64,000 nt of DNA from Bacillus sp. NEB1478 (GCF_031582965.1 NZ_CP134049.1:496001-560000), one strand, 5' to 3'; counted from the first letter of the stretch, positions 50,468 through 59,158 are shown. Notes: generated by a model from the sequence alone, not told the origin. A program made the numbers and translations.

Positions 50468-50854
50468 GTGTCGATTTTTCGTAATCCTCAAGTTGTTCTG
50501 TTCAGTTCGGATGTAGTTAGAGCGGCTGCGTTCTATCAGGGTCTGGGTTTTACCGAGACCTTTCGAGTACCAAAAGATGGCGAACCGATTCATATTGATT
50601 TGGTTCTCGATGACTACAGAATCGGCATTGCATCTGTTTCCTCTACGCGGGATGATCACGGCCTCGACCCCTTGTCACATGGGCAGCGTGCTGCAGTAAT
50701 TTTGTGGACCGATGACACTGCCGCAGCTTTTAAAGCCATCATCTCGAAGGGTGCCAAAGACCTGGTCTCACCTTACGAATGGCTCGGCCGACTACTCATT
50801 GCTCGGGTTACAGATCCGGACGGGAATCCAATTCAGATTGTGCAAAATCTCTGA
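50468..50854 (+). CDS. VOC-family protein
   Basis: A 128-aa VOC-fold protein (VVLFSSDVVRAAAFYQGLGF; and the closing RVTDPDGNPIQIVQNL with its ligand-like Gln/Glu position). It is more GC-rich than neighbouring island genes and uses Arg and Ala more, suggesting a different recent origin. The GTG at 50468 is preceded by AAAGGAGGTG. A single gene between R8 and R9. Function unknown; related proteins detoxify or bind small molecules. Confidence 0.85.
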   Translation: MSIFRNPQVVLFSSDVVRAAAFYQGLGFTETFRVPKDGEPIHIDLVLDDYRIGIASVSSTRDDHGLDPLSHGQRAAVILWTDDTAAAFKAIISKGAKDLVSPYEWLGRLLIARVTDPDGNPIQIVQNL

Positions 50855-50937
50855 CGATGCACTTTCGTTTCTGATAACAAAATGAAGGAGGTACTCCATG
50901 CGAGGATACCTCTTCAAGTGAATTTATAATCTCAGGA

Positions 50938-50983
50938 ATCGAGTGCATTTCTTCAAGTAGGAGAGATGCTCATACTGCTTTTC
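50938..50983 (+). repeat. Island repeat R9 (partly degenerate)
   Basis: ATCGAGTGCATTTCTTCAAG, TAGGAGAGATGC, with a disrupted 3' arm. A separate hairpin GAGGTACTC ... GAGGATACCTC lies at 50887-50913, just after the VOC gene. Confidence 0.6.
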
Positions 50984-51021
50984 ATTATTAATCTAAAATT
51001 ATCAAGGAGAGGGAAAATCAA

Positions 51022-51588
51022 ATGAACCCTTTGTTATTAGATATTCCTTTACAATTAGAAACTGAAAGGCTAATTCTTCGAGCACCACTTCAATCTGGAG
51101 ACGGAGAAATTGTATACGAAGCAATTAAAGATTCCTTTGATGAATTAAAAGCGTGGTTGTCGCTTTTCCAAGAACTTCCTACTGTTGAAGAAACAGAAAT
51201 CCTATTAAGGAATGCGCATATCAATTTTTTAAAAAGAGAAAGTTTGCGTTTTCTTATCTTTGATAAATGTGGCGGCAAGGACTTTATTGGAACTACAAGC
51301 CTCCATAGGATTAACTGGGACATTCCAAAATGTGAAATGGGATACTGGATTAATACAAAATATAGCGGTAATGGATATATGACGGAAGCGGTAAAGGAGT
51401 TAGCTAACTTCGGATTAAATCATTTCGCATTTAAGAGAATTGAAATAAGATGTGACTCAAGAAACTTTAAAAGTCGCTTTATACCGGAAAAGCTAGGTTT
51501 TATACTTGAAGGTATTTTAAGGAATGAGGATCTAAACGCAGATGGCAGCAAGCTGACGGACACTTGTATTTATTCTAAAATAAATTAA
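51022..51588 (+). CDS. GNAT-family N-acetyltransferase (RimJ/RimL type)
   Basis: A 188-aa acetyltransferase. The start ETERLILRAP is typical for RimJ/RimL-like enzymes, the acetyl-CoA region reads GYWINTKYSGNGYMTEAVKE, and the C-terminal NFKSRFIPEKLGFILEGILRN block fits the family. The sequence has FKSRFIPEKLGF where most members have N-x-S-x-x-V/I-x-E-K-L-G-F, so the core is intact. The ATG at 51022 follows AAGGAGAGGG. Targets may be ribosomal proteins or other N-termini. Confidence 0.9.
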   Translation: MNPLLLDIPLQLETERLILRAPLQSGDGEIVYEAIKDSFDELKAWLSLFQELPTVEETEILLRNAHINFLKRESLRFLIFDKCGGKDFIGTTSLHRINWDIPKCEMGYWINTKYSGNGYMTEAVKELANFGLNHFAFKRIEIRCDSRNFKSRFIPEKLGFILEGILRNEDLNADGSKLTDTCIYSKIN

Positions 51589-51618
51589 CATGGCTTAAAT
51601 TAAAGGAAGCTAAAAAGA

Positions 51619-51696
51619 ATGATCTCAAATTCAAGTCTTCAAGAAAAAGGTGCTATTGTTGCTAAAGGGAAGTGGCACAGAGATGATAAAGTTTAA
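51619..51696 (+). other. Short gene scrap (25 codons)
   Basis: ATG at 51619 to TAA at 51696 encodes MISNSSLQEKGAIVAKGKWH and five more residues. There is no ribosome site. The phrase LQEKGAIVAKGKWH recalls the end of GNAT proteins, so it may be a leftover of another acetyltransferase gene. Confidence 0.25.
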
Positions 51697-51710
51697 TTTT
51701 TCTTATACCG

Positions 51711-51748
51711 CAATCGGGTGCAATTTTTACAAAATCTAAGAAAAGAAG
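51711..51748 (+). repeat. Degenerate island repeat R10
   Basis: CAATCGGGTGCAATTTTTAC retains the 5' end of the repeat, but the hairpin is lost. Confidence 0.4.
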
Positions 51749-51761
51749 GAAGGGATAAACA

Positions 51762-52469
51762 ATGAATTTAGAAATGGTTATGGAAGAACTTGAAGCCCTG
51801 GGCAAGGAACGGACTAAGAAAATATATATATCCAACGGTGCGCACGAACCGCTTTTTGGCGTGGCTACTGGCGCTATGAAGCCCATCGTCAAAAAGATTA
51901 AAAAAAATCAATCTTTAGCTGAGGAGCTCTACAGTACAGGGAACTACGACGCCATGTACTTTGCCGGCATAATAGCAGAACCAAAAGCAATGACTGAGGC
52001 GGATTTTGAGCGTTGGATAGATACGGCGTATTTTTATATGATTTCCGATTATGTGGTAGCAGTAACTTTAGCTGAAACAGATATTGCACAAGAAGTTGCC
52101 GATAAATGGATCGCAAGCGGTGAAGAGTTGAGAATGTCTGCGGGCTGGAGTTGTTACTGCTGGCTTTTAGGCAATCGGCCAGATAGCGAATTTTCCGAAA
52201 GCAAGATCGCCAATATGCTTGAAAATGTGGAAAAAACGATTCGCGAATCTCCCGAAAGAACGAAATACGCTATGAATAGTTTTATTTACACAGTGGGGGT
52301 GTCCTATTTGCCCCTCCATGATAAGGCTGTTGATACCGCAAAGGCAGTTGGTCCAGTTGAATTCAATCAGGATAAGAAAAAAAGCAAGTTCCTACACGCT
52401 TCCGAAACTATTCAAAAAGCAATGGATAGAGGTCAGCTTGGCTTCAAACGCAAATATGTAAGGTGTTAA
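51762..52469 (+). CDS. AlkD-like DNA alkylation repair protein
   Basis: A 235-aa all-helical HEAT-like-repeat protein of the AlkC/AlkD superfamily, DNA glycosylases that remove alkylated bases. Family segments are seen: FGVATGAMKPIVKKIKK at the N-terminus, YDAMYFAGIIAEPKAMT, and the tryptophan-containing repeats WIDTAYFYMISDYV and MSAGWSCYCWLLGN. Whether the catalytic residues are intact cannot be judged by eye. The ATG at 51762 follows AAGAAGGAAGGGATAAAC. A single gene between R10 and R11. Confidence 0.85.
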   Translation: MNLEMVMEELEALGKERTKKIYISNGAHEPLFGVATGAMKPIVKKIKKNQSLAEELYSTGNYDAMYFAGIIAEPKAMTEADFERWIDTAYFYMISDYVVAVTLAETDIAQEVADKWIASGEELRMSAGWSCYCWLLGNRPDSEFSESKIANMLENVEKTIRESPERTKYAMNSFIYTVGVSYLPLHDKAVDTAKAVGPVEFNQDKKKSKFLHASETIQKAMDRGQLGFKRKYVRC

Positions 52470-52512
52470 ACAAGATCCTCACCTTACCGAGTAGTGGGAT
52501 ATTCCACAAATT

Positions 52513-52548
52513 ATGTGCATTTCTTCAAGAAGGAGAAGTGCTATTTTT
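52513..52548 (+). repeat. Island repeat R11
   Basis: TATGTGCATTTCTTCAAGAA, GGAGAAGTGCTATTTTTCTT. The short palindrome TGGTG-CCTGA-CACCA lies further on at 52717-52731, just before the oxidoreductase start. Confidence 0.65.
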
Positions 52549-52731
52549 CTTGCTAATTTTGGTGCGATTCATGATGAAATTTATTAAATTTTGTATGCCA
52601 AAAGTAAAGCTGTAAGAAAATGGAAACAACATTTTTTATGAGGTAAATACCAGCACCACTTGCGAGACCATTAATTCTATCTTATGTTATGCTATTAGAA
52701 TTAATTAAAAACCAGATGGTGCCTGACACCA

Positions 52732-54794
52732 ATGGAAAGGAGACCGTCTATGCCCTCTTATGTGGATAGCCCAAATGGTATTTTCCCTTCAGTTTGTTCA
52801 CTAGACTGCCCTGATCAATGCGGGTTGCTTCTTCATAAAAAGAACGGAAAAATTATCAAGGTCGAGGGTGACCCCGATCATCCAGTCACTAAAGGTTTTA
52901 TTTGCAACAAGGTTCGAAATATGAACGAGCGAATCTATGATGAAAAACGGCTGAAATATCCTATGAAGCGCGTTGGTGAAAAAGGAGAAGGGAAATTTGT
53001 CCGTATAAGCTGGGATGAAGCGATTGAAACGATTACCACACGCTGGAAGGAACTGTTGCAAAGCGATGGTGCGGAAAGTATTCTTCCCTACAGCTTTTAT
53101 GGAAATATGGGAAACCTTAGTGCGGAAGGCATGGACCGCCGCTTCTTCAATCGTTTGGGAGCCTCTCAGCTCGACAGGAGTATCTGCAACTCGGCTGGTT
53201 CAGTTGGTTATAAATATACAATGGGTGGCAGTTATGGAACCGATCCTGAGGATACCATACACACTAAGCTGTTTATTTTTTGGGGGATTAATGCTGTAAG
53301 CACCAACATGCACCAAGCAACCCTTGCCCAGCAAGCCCGGAAACAAAATGGCGCTAAAATCATTGTGATTGATGTCCATCAAAACAAAACGGCTAGATTA
53401 GCAGACTGGTTTATTCCTATTTTACCAGGGACTGACACTGCTCTGGCTTTAGGGCTGATGCATGTTTTATTTGCCGAGAACATGGTGAATTCTTCATTTA
53501 TGGAGCAATTTACAGTCGGTCATGAAGAACTGCGTGAACATGTTGAGCAGTATGACCCTGCTACCGTATCGGACATTACAGGAATACCAGTGGAGGATAT
53601 TGTTCAACTTGCAAGAATGTATGGACAGACTTCCCCTGCCTTTATTCGGATTGGAAATGGTCCGCAGCACCATGACAATGGCGGGATGTTCGTCAGAACG
53701 GTTTCCTGTCTCCCTGCCTTAACAGGTCAGTGGTTAGTAAAAGGAGGAGGGGCGATCAAAGGAAACTCTGCTTACCTGGCACATAATACTGCTAATTTGC
53801 AGCGCCCGGATTTGTTAAAAAATAAAAAAACGCGGGTCATCAATATGAATCTGCTCGGAGAAGCGTTGCTCACTTTTGTTCCCCCAGTAAAATCGCTCTT
53901 TGTATATGGTAGTAACCCAGCCGTTGTTGCACCAGCTAGCAATAAGGTTCAAAGTGGATTGAAACGAGAAGATCTATTTACAGTCGTCCATGATTTATTT
54001 TTAACAGAAACGGCAAAATACGCAGATATTGTTTTACCAGCTACATCTTCCTTTGAAAACACGGATTTTTATACGTCGTATTGGCATCACTATATTCAGC
54101 TTCAACAGCCTGTCATCGAACCATTCGAGGAAGCAAAGTCAAATGTTGAAGTGTTCCGGTTATTGGCTAAAGGAATGGGATTTACTGAAACGGCTTTTGA
54201 TGAGACAGAGGCAGAATTGATTAGCCAATCACTAGCTAATCCCGAGAATCCACATATACAAGAAATAACATACGAAGACTTAACCAAATATCAGTATCTT
54301 AAGGCAAAGGCGAAATTTCCTGACAGTCTTCCAACACCGAGCGGAAAAATCGAACTCTATTCTGAAAAGATGAACAAGACGGATATCCTCCATTACCAAC
54401 CTATATACCTTTAAAAAATGAATCTGATCACCACTTTCAATTTATAGCAGCGCCTAACCATAACTTTTTAAATTCAACATTTGCGAATCAGTCAAAACAT
54501 GTTGGGTTGGAAAAAGAGCCTGAAGTGGTTTTAAATCGTGACGATGCCGAAAAATTGGGCGTGAAAAGTGGAGAACAGGTCCGGGTTTGGAACGAACAAG
54601 GGGAATGTATCCTTAAAGCAAGTGTCGGTGACAGCGTTCTTCCAGGTGTAGCCGTGACTCAAGGCCTTTGGGCAGCAGTGGAAGGAACGAAACATCTGGT
54701 CAACTCGCTAACCCCTGACCGTATCGCAGACATGGGTGGCGGTGCTACCTTTTTTTCAGGTAGAGTTAGCGTTGAAAAATTAACCGGTGCTTGA
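52732..54794 (+). pseudogene. Molybdopterin oxidoreductase, frameshifted (YoaE-like)
   Basis: The frame from 52732 gives 560 aa of a molybdopterin-guanine-dinucleotide oxidoreductase: the N-terminal iron-sulfur motif CSLDCPDQCGLLLHKKNGKI with the fourth Cys in GFICNK, then the Mo-cofactor domains (RSICNSAGSVGYKYTMGG; FGGI-type FIRIGNGPQHHDNGG). It ends early at 54414. From about 54400 a second frame continues without break (PLKNESDHHFQFIAAPNHNF ... GVAVTQGLWAAVEGTK), the C-terminal dinucleotide-binding domain, to 54794. A one-base deletion near CAACCTATATACC restores a single protein of about 687 aa, the size of B. subtilis YoaE. It is a recent frameshift or a sequencing error. Confidence 0.85.
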
Positions 54795-54810
54795 TTCCGT
54801 TAAAATAGTA

Positions 54811-54858
54811 GAAGACCTCGACAACATAACATACATTATGGTCGACGTCTTCTTTTCT
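54811..54858 (+). terminator. Terminator after the oxidoreductase
   Basis: GAAGACCTCGAC / GTCGACGTCTTC stem with an 18-nt loop and TTTTCTTG tail. Confidence 0.8.
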
Positions 54859-54875
54859 TGTTTCAGACAGAAAAA

Positions 54876-55016
54876 TTAATCAAAATTTATATAGTCAATG
54901 ACTGATTGTATCAAGCTAATATCCGAATCGATTAATAAAGCAGGAAGAAGTACTATGGTTAATAAGATAAGGGCATTTGAGCCAACAAATATTCGAAATA
55001 TTCTTTTGATATTCAC
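54876..55016 (-). CDS. Small membrane or exported peptide (46 aa)
   Basis: A GTG at 55016 with a very good AAAGGAGGAATTATT ribosome site opens a 46-codon frame on the minus strand: MNIKRIFRIFVGSNALILLT, a hydrophobic stretch to about residue 30, and an acidic tail (DSDISLIQSVIDYINFD). The design is that of a single-pass membrane peptide or an exported pro-peptide. No receptor gene adjoins it. No family is recognised. Confidence 0.55.
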   Translation of the reverse strand: MNIKRIFRIFVGSNALILLTIVLLPALLIDSDISLIQSVIDYINFD

Positions 55017-55164
55017 AATAATTCCTCCTTTTTATTATTAGTAAGTGAAAATTTATCTGTTTATTATACCATGAATTTCATTAATTTTCAAATAATTCAG
55101 TCAAATAAAGTTTTAAAATAACCTCCATCTCCAGAAACTGTTTTATTGTTCAATAAACCAATGA

Positions 55165-55191
55165 GGGCCACACAATGTGTGGTCCTTTTTT
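55165..55191 (+). terminator. Orphan terminator upstream of the sigma-factor gene
   Basis: GGCCACAC-AAT-GTGTGGTC followed by CTTTTTT. No plus-strand gene ends just before it, so it either insulates the sigma-factor promoter or ends an unannotated RNA. Confidence 0.7.
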
Positions 55192-55285
55192 ATTGCATTT
55201 ATATTTTGGTACTGCGTATTCAATAGAATCATTTAACCTATCCTGTTTGGAATCCGAAATAAAAGAGAAAGGTTGTAGTTATTTT

Positions 55286-55311
55286 TGTAACCTTTTCTTT
55301 TTTTACTTGTC
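55286..55311 (+). promoter_or_regulatory. Putative ECF-sigma autoregulatory promoter
   Basis: TGTAAC, 16 nt, TGTC fits the ECF pattern TGAAAC-N16-CGTC with two changes and ends 25 nt before the sigma-factor start codon. Confidence 0.5.
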
Positions 55312-55335
55312 AATATTAGGGAGGAGGGGAGAAAC

Positions 55336-55821
55336 ATGGATGATCCGCTTGAAGAGATGTATCAGATTTATAAAGATCCGATATTCCGTTATCTTCGTAA
55401 TATGTGCCGAAGTCGTACAATTGCTGAGGAACTAACTCATGATACATTCATTAAGGCTTTCAAGGGATATGGACGTTTTCGTGGTGATTCTTCCCTTAAA
55501 ACGTGGCTATTTAAAATTGCGAGGAATACCTACCTGAATGAAACAGTGAAAGTTTCACAGAGGAATGAACTTCCCATTGCAGAGCTGGAAATTCAAGCAG
55601 GTGAAACTCGAAATATCGATACAGAAATGATGGTAAGGCAAACCCTTCAAAAGCTTACAGAAAAAGAAAGATCTTTATTGATTTTTAGGGAACAGGGATT
55701 TTCGTTAAGCGAGATTGCAGATATCCTTCAACAGACTGAAGGTAACATAAAGGTTGGAATTCATCGTGCTAAAAAGAGATTCAAGAAATATTATCTCGAA
55801 GGGGAGGAGGGGGAATTATGA
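55336..55821 (+). CDS. ECF-type RNA polymerase sigma factor
   Basis: A 161-aa sigma-70-family factor with only regions 2 and 4. Region 2 reads YLRNMCRSRTIAEELTHDTF then FRGDSSLKTWLFKIARN; region 4 reads LTEKERSLLIFREQGFSLSE and IHRAKKRFKKYY. It would direct transcription of a small regulon, probably after cell-envelope stress. The ATG at 55336 follows AGGGAGGAGGGGAG. The anti-sigma gene overlaps by 4 bp (ATGA), so the two are translationally coupled. Confidence 0.93.
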   Translation: MDDPLEEMYQIYKDPIFRYLRNMCRSRTIAEELTHDTFIKAFKGYGRFRGDSSLKTWLFKIARNTYLNETVKVSQRNELPIAELEIQAGETRNIDTEMMVRQTLQKLTEKERSLLIFREQGFSLSEIADILQQTEGNIKVGIHRAKKRFKKYYLEGEEGEL

Positions 55822-57287
55822 AGCTTGATTGCAGTCTAGTAGAGGATTTGTATCCATTGTATGAGGAAAATGAATTAAAGGAAAATAACCGGCTTGCAGT
55901 AGAGGAACATCTGAAATTCTGTAGTAAATGCAGTGAGTTGTACAAAAAGGGGAACGGATTTTCCGAATTGCCTTTCTTCGTTGAAAATAAGGAAGAAAAA
56001 TTGTCGAAGGAATTGGATGATCGTATCCGGCTAAGATTTCGATTGAGACGAATGAAAGTAATTACTGCCTTTCTTTTAGTAGTTCTTATTGTTACTAGTA
56101 TTAACCGTTATGCAGCTAATCGGGAGAAAGTAGCTACCCTGATGGATGGGATGTATCTATATAGTGAATCACTAAGTATACTAGCCAAAAATCCTTATGA
56201 GATGGATTCGAACAGTCAACTGCTATCTTACTCGGTGGATGATATTATCGAACTAGATAACGAATTAAATTGGTTGGAGCGTAATCCATTAAAAAATACT
56301 TCCTATCATTTTTTTGTAAACACCCAAGAGCTTGATGAAATGGTTAAAGGTCTGAGCGAACGAAAGAAACAGGGACTGGAAGATGAAGTAGACTTACAGA
56401 CGATTGAACTTTTACAAAAACAAACAAATTCACTTTTTATGCACGTTCAAAAGGAATACAATAACTTTCATCATGGCTATAGTTCCTATTTTGAGATTTT
56501 AAATGTTGAAGGAATTAGCAAACCCATTAGTAAAATAGAAGAACTGGCCTATTTTTATAACCGATATCACAAACTGCCGTCTGAGATGAAGTTAATGAAT
56601 GAGAATGGCTTGAAGGAAAAAATACGAAGTGCATTTAATGTTAAGGACGGCAAGGTTAGCTTAGACAGATCATTAAATGAAGATCCGGGTGTTTATCAAT
56701 TTGATACACACGGTGCTAAACCAGAAATCAGCGGTAAAATAAACGGATATACGGGGATTATTTTTTGGGCAGTGAATAATTCACAGCAATTAACTGATAA
56801 AAAAATAAAGAGCAAAAAAGAAGTCATGGAAAAGGCAAAAAAGATACTTAAGAAAATTTATGGCAATAACGCAAAGTTTGAGATTTATTATGATACAAAT
56901 AGTGATATTGCTGATAAAACCAACATATACAGATTGAGGTACACACCTATTGCAGGAGAACATAAAATGCTTTTTCAAGGCTCTGAACCGTATTTCATTG
57001 AATTTGACGGTGAAACAGGGGAATTTAACACGCTGTGGGCAAAGATACCGACACTTTCAAATGAATTCTTCTCAAAAAATTATAATGATGAACTTTCTCA
57101 AGAAGTAATGGAAGCGAAGGCAGCCAAGATATCAGGTAAAAAAGGTAAAGCCGTCGAAAAAGGTATTATTTACTCCACAGTGTCTTCCGATTATGTTCTT
57201 GTTTATATTTTTGAAGGGAAGGATAATTGGATTTATATTAATGCAGAGACTGGAGTAGTTGAAAAACCTTATATCCCTGCCCTTTAA
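55818..57287 (+). CDS. Membrane anti-sigma factor with zinc-finger N-terminus
   Basis: A 489-aa protein. The N-terminal anti-sigma zinc finger has the His-x3-Cys-x2-Cys motif in EEHLKFCSKCSELY; a single transmembrane segment lies around residues 75-92 (VITAFLLVVLIVTSI). A large extracytoplasmic part follows, with a helical region and a C-terminal PepSY/YpeB-like beta domain (YFIEFDGETGEFNTLWAKIP). The size and the long outside domain are larger than in RsiW or RsiX. It holds the co-encoded ECF sigma factor at the membrane and releases it after a signal, probably by proteolysis. Confidence 0.88.
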   Translation: MKLDCSLVEDLYPLYEENELKENNRLAVEEHLKFCSKCSELYKKGNGFSELPFFVENKEEKLSKELDDRIRLRFRLRRMKVITAFLLVVLIVTSINRYAANREKVATLMDGMYLYSESLSILAKNPYEMDSNSQLLSYSVDDIIELDNELNWLERNPLKNTSYHFFVNTQELDEMVKGLSERKKQGLEDEVDLQTIELLQKQTNSLFMHVQKEYNNFHHGYSSYFEILNVEGISKPISKIEELAYFYNRYHKLPSEMKLMNENGLKEKIRSAFNVKDGKVSLDRSLNEDPGVYQFDTHGAKPEISGKINGYTGIIFWAVNNSQQLTDKKIKSKKEVMEKAKKILKKIYGNNAKFEIYYDTNSDIADKTNIYRLRYTPIAGEHKMLFQGSEPYFIEFDGETGEFNTLWAKIPTLSNEFFSKNYNDELSQEVMEAKAAKISGKKGKAVEKGIIYSTVSSDYVLVYIFEGKDNWIYINAETGVVEKPYIPAL

Positions 57288-57331
57288 ACCAAATTCAACA
57301 ACCGATTATTTTATAAGACTCTATCGGGAAC

Positions 57332-57591
57332 ATTGTTGCTCTTAGAAGTGGTTGATTTCCGTTCCAGGTTGCTCGCTTTCCTCGGGGTGTGCGGTGAGCC
57401 TCCTCGGCGCTTTGCACCTGCGGGTCTCACCTGTCACACTGCTCCCGCAGGACAAGGAAAGCAACGGCCGCGTTACATCGCACGAAGAAAATGTGATTTT
57501 CATTTTCGAGGAGTCTCGCACCTTGCACTTCAATCACATTGCCAATGAAGACTTTTCGAAAATGACCTAAAACAAACAATCTTTTAGAAAA
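57332..57591 (+). repeat. MITE-like dispersed repeat, copy C
   Basis: Starts ATTGTTGCTCTTAGAAGTGG and ends ACAAACAATCTTTTAGAAAA. The body GTTGATTTCCGTTCCAGG, CTCGCTTTCCTCGGGG and CCCGCAGGACAAGGAAAGC matches copies A and B. Copy C carries extra sequence near 57490-57530. Island repeat R12 begins 46 bp after it. Confidence 0.75.
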
Positions 57592-57636
57592 TTTATAAAA
57601 ACTAAAGGCGGCATTTCTTTAATGTTTTATTACTCA

Positions 57637-57678
57637 ATGGTTGCATTTCTTCAAGAAGGAGAAGTGCGCTTTTATTTG
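57637..57678 (+). repeat. Island repeat R12
   Basis: CAATGGTTGCATTTCTTCAA, GAAGGAGAAGTGCGCTTTTA, TTTGAAC. It is the last copy seen in the window. Confidence 0.7.
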
Positions 57679-57764
57679 AACCATAGTAACAGGATTGTGG
57701 AAAAGGTTATTTGGAATAAGAAAAAGAATATTAATAGTGTTGGTATGATTATTGAGGAGAATCT

Positions 57765-58120
57765 ATGAAAATAAAAAATGGTATTACTGTTGTTCTCTTA
57801 GTTATTTTTTTAGCGGGATGTTTAGGGAAGAAAGATACCGATTTATCTCAACACCCATTAATGTCAGAAATGGAGGGGGAGTTCTCCCTTTTTGTATTAG
57901 ATAAGAAACTAGATACAATTACATCTGAAAGTTTAAGAAATCAAGGAATTATAAATGTACACAAAATACAGTCTGGAACCTCTTTAAAAAGTGCTCAAAA
58001 AAGTATGGATTTCTAAAATTAAAGAGATCACCTACCTATGTTGTCTTTGATCATTCACAGGTATTGTATAAAACAAGTGATTACAATAAGTTGATTGATT
58101 ATCTTAAAAATCATCCATAA
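57765..58120 (+). pseudogene. Small lipoprotein gene with a poly-A frameshift
   Basis: The frame from 57765 begins MKIKNGITVVLLVIFLAGCL, a lipoprotein signal with lipobox LAGC, and stops at 58016 after 83 codons. Shifted by one base at a run of six A (about 57996) the protein continues KYGFLKLKRSPTYVVFDHSQ to a TAA at 58118-58120. An intact version with seven A would be about 118 aa, a thioredoxin-like small lipoprotein. It may be a true frameshift, a phase-variable tract or an assembly error. The ATG follows TTGAGGAGAATCT. Confidence 0.7.
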
Positions 58121-58219
58121 TGCGAAAATTGCTAGAGCATATAACTAAATTTACTATTAAAAATAAAGCTAGGAATTCTGATTTTTGGTAACAAAAGCAT
58201 ATTTCCTAAGGAGGAAAAC

Positions 58220-58591
58220 ATGGAAGTTTTTGAAAAATATTTAGCAGGTATCGATAACCCCGATAACCGCGACCGAACAGAAGAAATTTTAGCGTGGGTT
58301 GCAAATAAATTTCCAAGTTTGGAACCGCAAATCAAGTGGAATACGCCAATGTTTTCCGATCACGGCACATTTATCATCGGCTTTTCCACAGCGAAGCATC
58401 ATTTGAGCGTTGCACCCGAAGAAGTAGGCATTGCACATTTTGCCGATGACATTGCACAAGCTGGCTATAGCGCTACCAAAGGCTTATTTCGAATTCCTTG
58501 GAATGAGCAGGTAAATTACGAATTGCTTGAGAAAATGATTGAATTTAATATCCAGGATAAAGCAGAATATACGAGTTTTTGGCGGAAATAA
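58220..58591 (+). CDS. DUF1801-family protein (YdhG/frataxin-like iron chaperone type)
   Basis: A 123-aa protein with the DUF1801 pattern: [41 protein letters not shown] and the C-terminal [12 protein letters not shown]. subtilis YdhG (Fra) of this family was proposed to deliver iron to heme and iron-sulfur enzymes. The sequence also has [20 protein letters not shown], usual for Bacillus members. The ATG at 58220 follows AAGGAGGAAAAC. It is monocistronic, outside the island repeats. Confidence 0.83.
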   Translation: MEVFEKYLAGIDNPDNRDRTEEILAWVANKFPSLEPQIKWNTPMFSDHGTFIIGFSTAKHHLSVAPEEVGIAHFADDIAQAGYSATKGLFRIPWNEQVNYELLEKMIEFNIQDKAEYTSFWRK

Positions 58592-58652
58592 AACATTGCG
58601 CTAATCAAAAATGAATGACACGAAACAAAACTGAACTCACCTTTACGGGCAG

Positions 58653-58689
58653 AGGAGCTTCTTTCCCTTCAACGAGAAGCTCCTTTTGT
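58653..58689 (+). terminator. Bidirectional terminator
   Basis: AGGAGCTTCT / AGAAGCTCCT with a 12-nt loop and TTTTG tail, between convergent genes. Confidence 0.8.
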
Positions 58690-58705
58690 TATGTATTCTA
58701 GTCCA

Positions 58706-59158
58706 TCATCGCTCCAAAATACGGGGCGGCGCCAACTCTTTACGGAAATGTACGTCGTCACTGTTCGGAGTAGGAACGCCTTTCCAACGGAAAATTTCTT
58801 TGTACCCGTGCCGTTCGTAAAAGCCTGGTGCTTGGAATGTGAAGGAGGTTGTAAACACGTGGGTACAGCCTCGAGCGAACGCCTCCGCTTCAAACTCCTC
58901 CAGCAATTTGGCACCGAGCCCATCGCCCCGCAGATCGTTATGCACCCAGGTCATTCCAATCCCAGCTGCCACACCCCAGCTCCATCCGCTCATGCCTGCA
59001 CAAAGCTGACCTGAGTCGTTTAGTATTTTTACGGTTAATTCCCGAGCTGCTGTAATCCCAGTCGTGGCTGCAGCGTTCACCTTATCTAATTCATCAGAGA
59101 GACGCTGGTCCAACTCCTGATCTGCTTCTCCTACTACTGAAGAATACTGCTGTCCCAT
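58706..59158 (-). CDS. GNAT-family N-acetyltransferase
   Basis: A 150-aa acetyltransferase with the acetyl-CoA loop LRGDGLGAKLLEEFEAEA and the C-terminal APGFYERHGYKEI block. The composition is more GC-rich than its neighbours. The ATG at 59158 has GAGGAAGTG upstream. It is monocistronic and transcribed convergently with the DUF1801 gene. Substrate unknown; similar short GNATs act on small amines or antibiotics. Confidence 0.87.
   Translation of the reverse strand: MGQQYSSVVGEADQELDQRLSDELDKVNAAATTGITAARELTVKILNDSGQLCAGMSGWSWGVAAGIGMTWVHNDLRGDGLGAKLLEEFEAEAFARGCTHVFTTSFTFQAPGFYERHGYKEIFRWKGVPTPNSDDVHFRKELAPPRILER

Noticed and set aside
57333-57570. Three overlapping 63-72-aa frames on both strands
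   Set aside because: All fall in MITE-like copy C and reflect its GC-rich palindromes, not coding.
58691-59014. 107-aa frame on the plus strand
   Set aside because: It is antisense to the GNAT gene at 58706-59158, which has clear family motifs.
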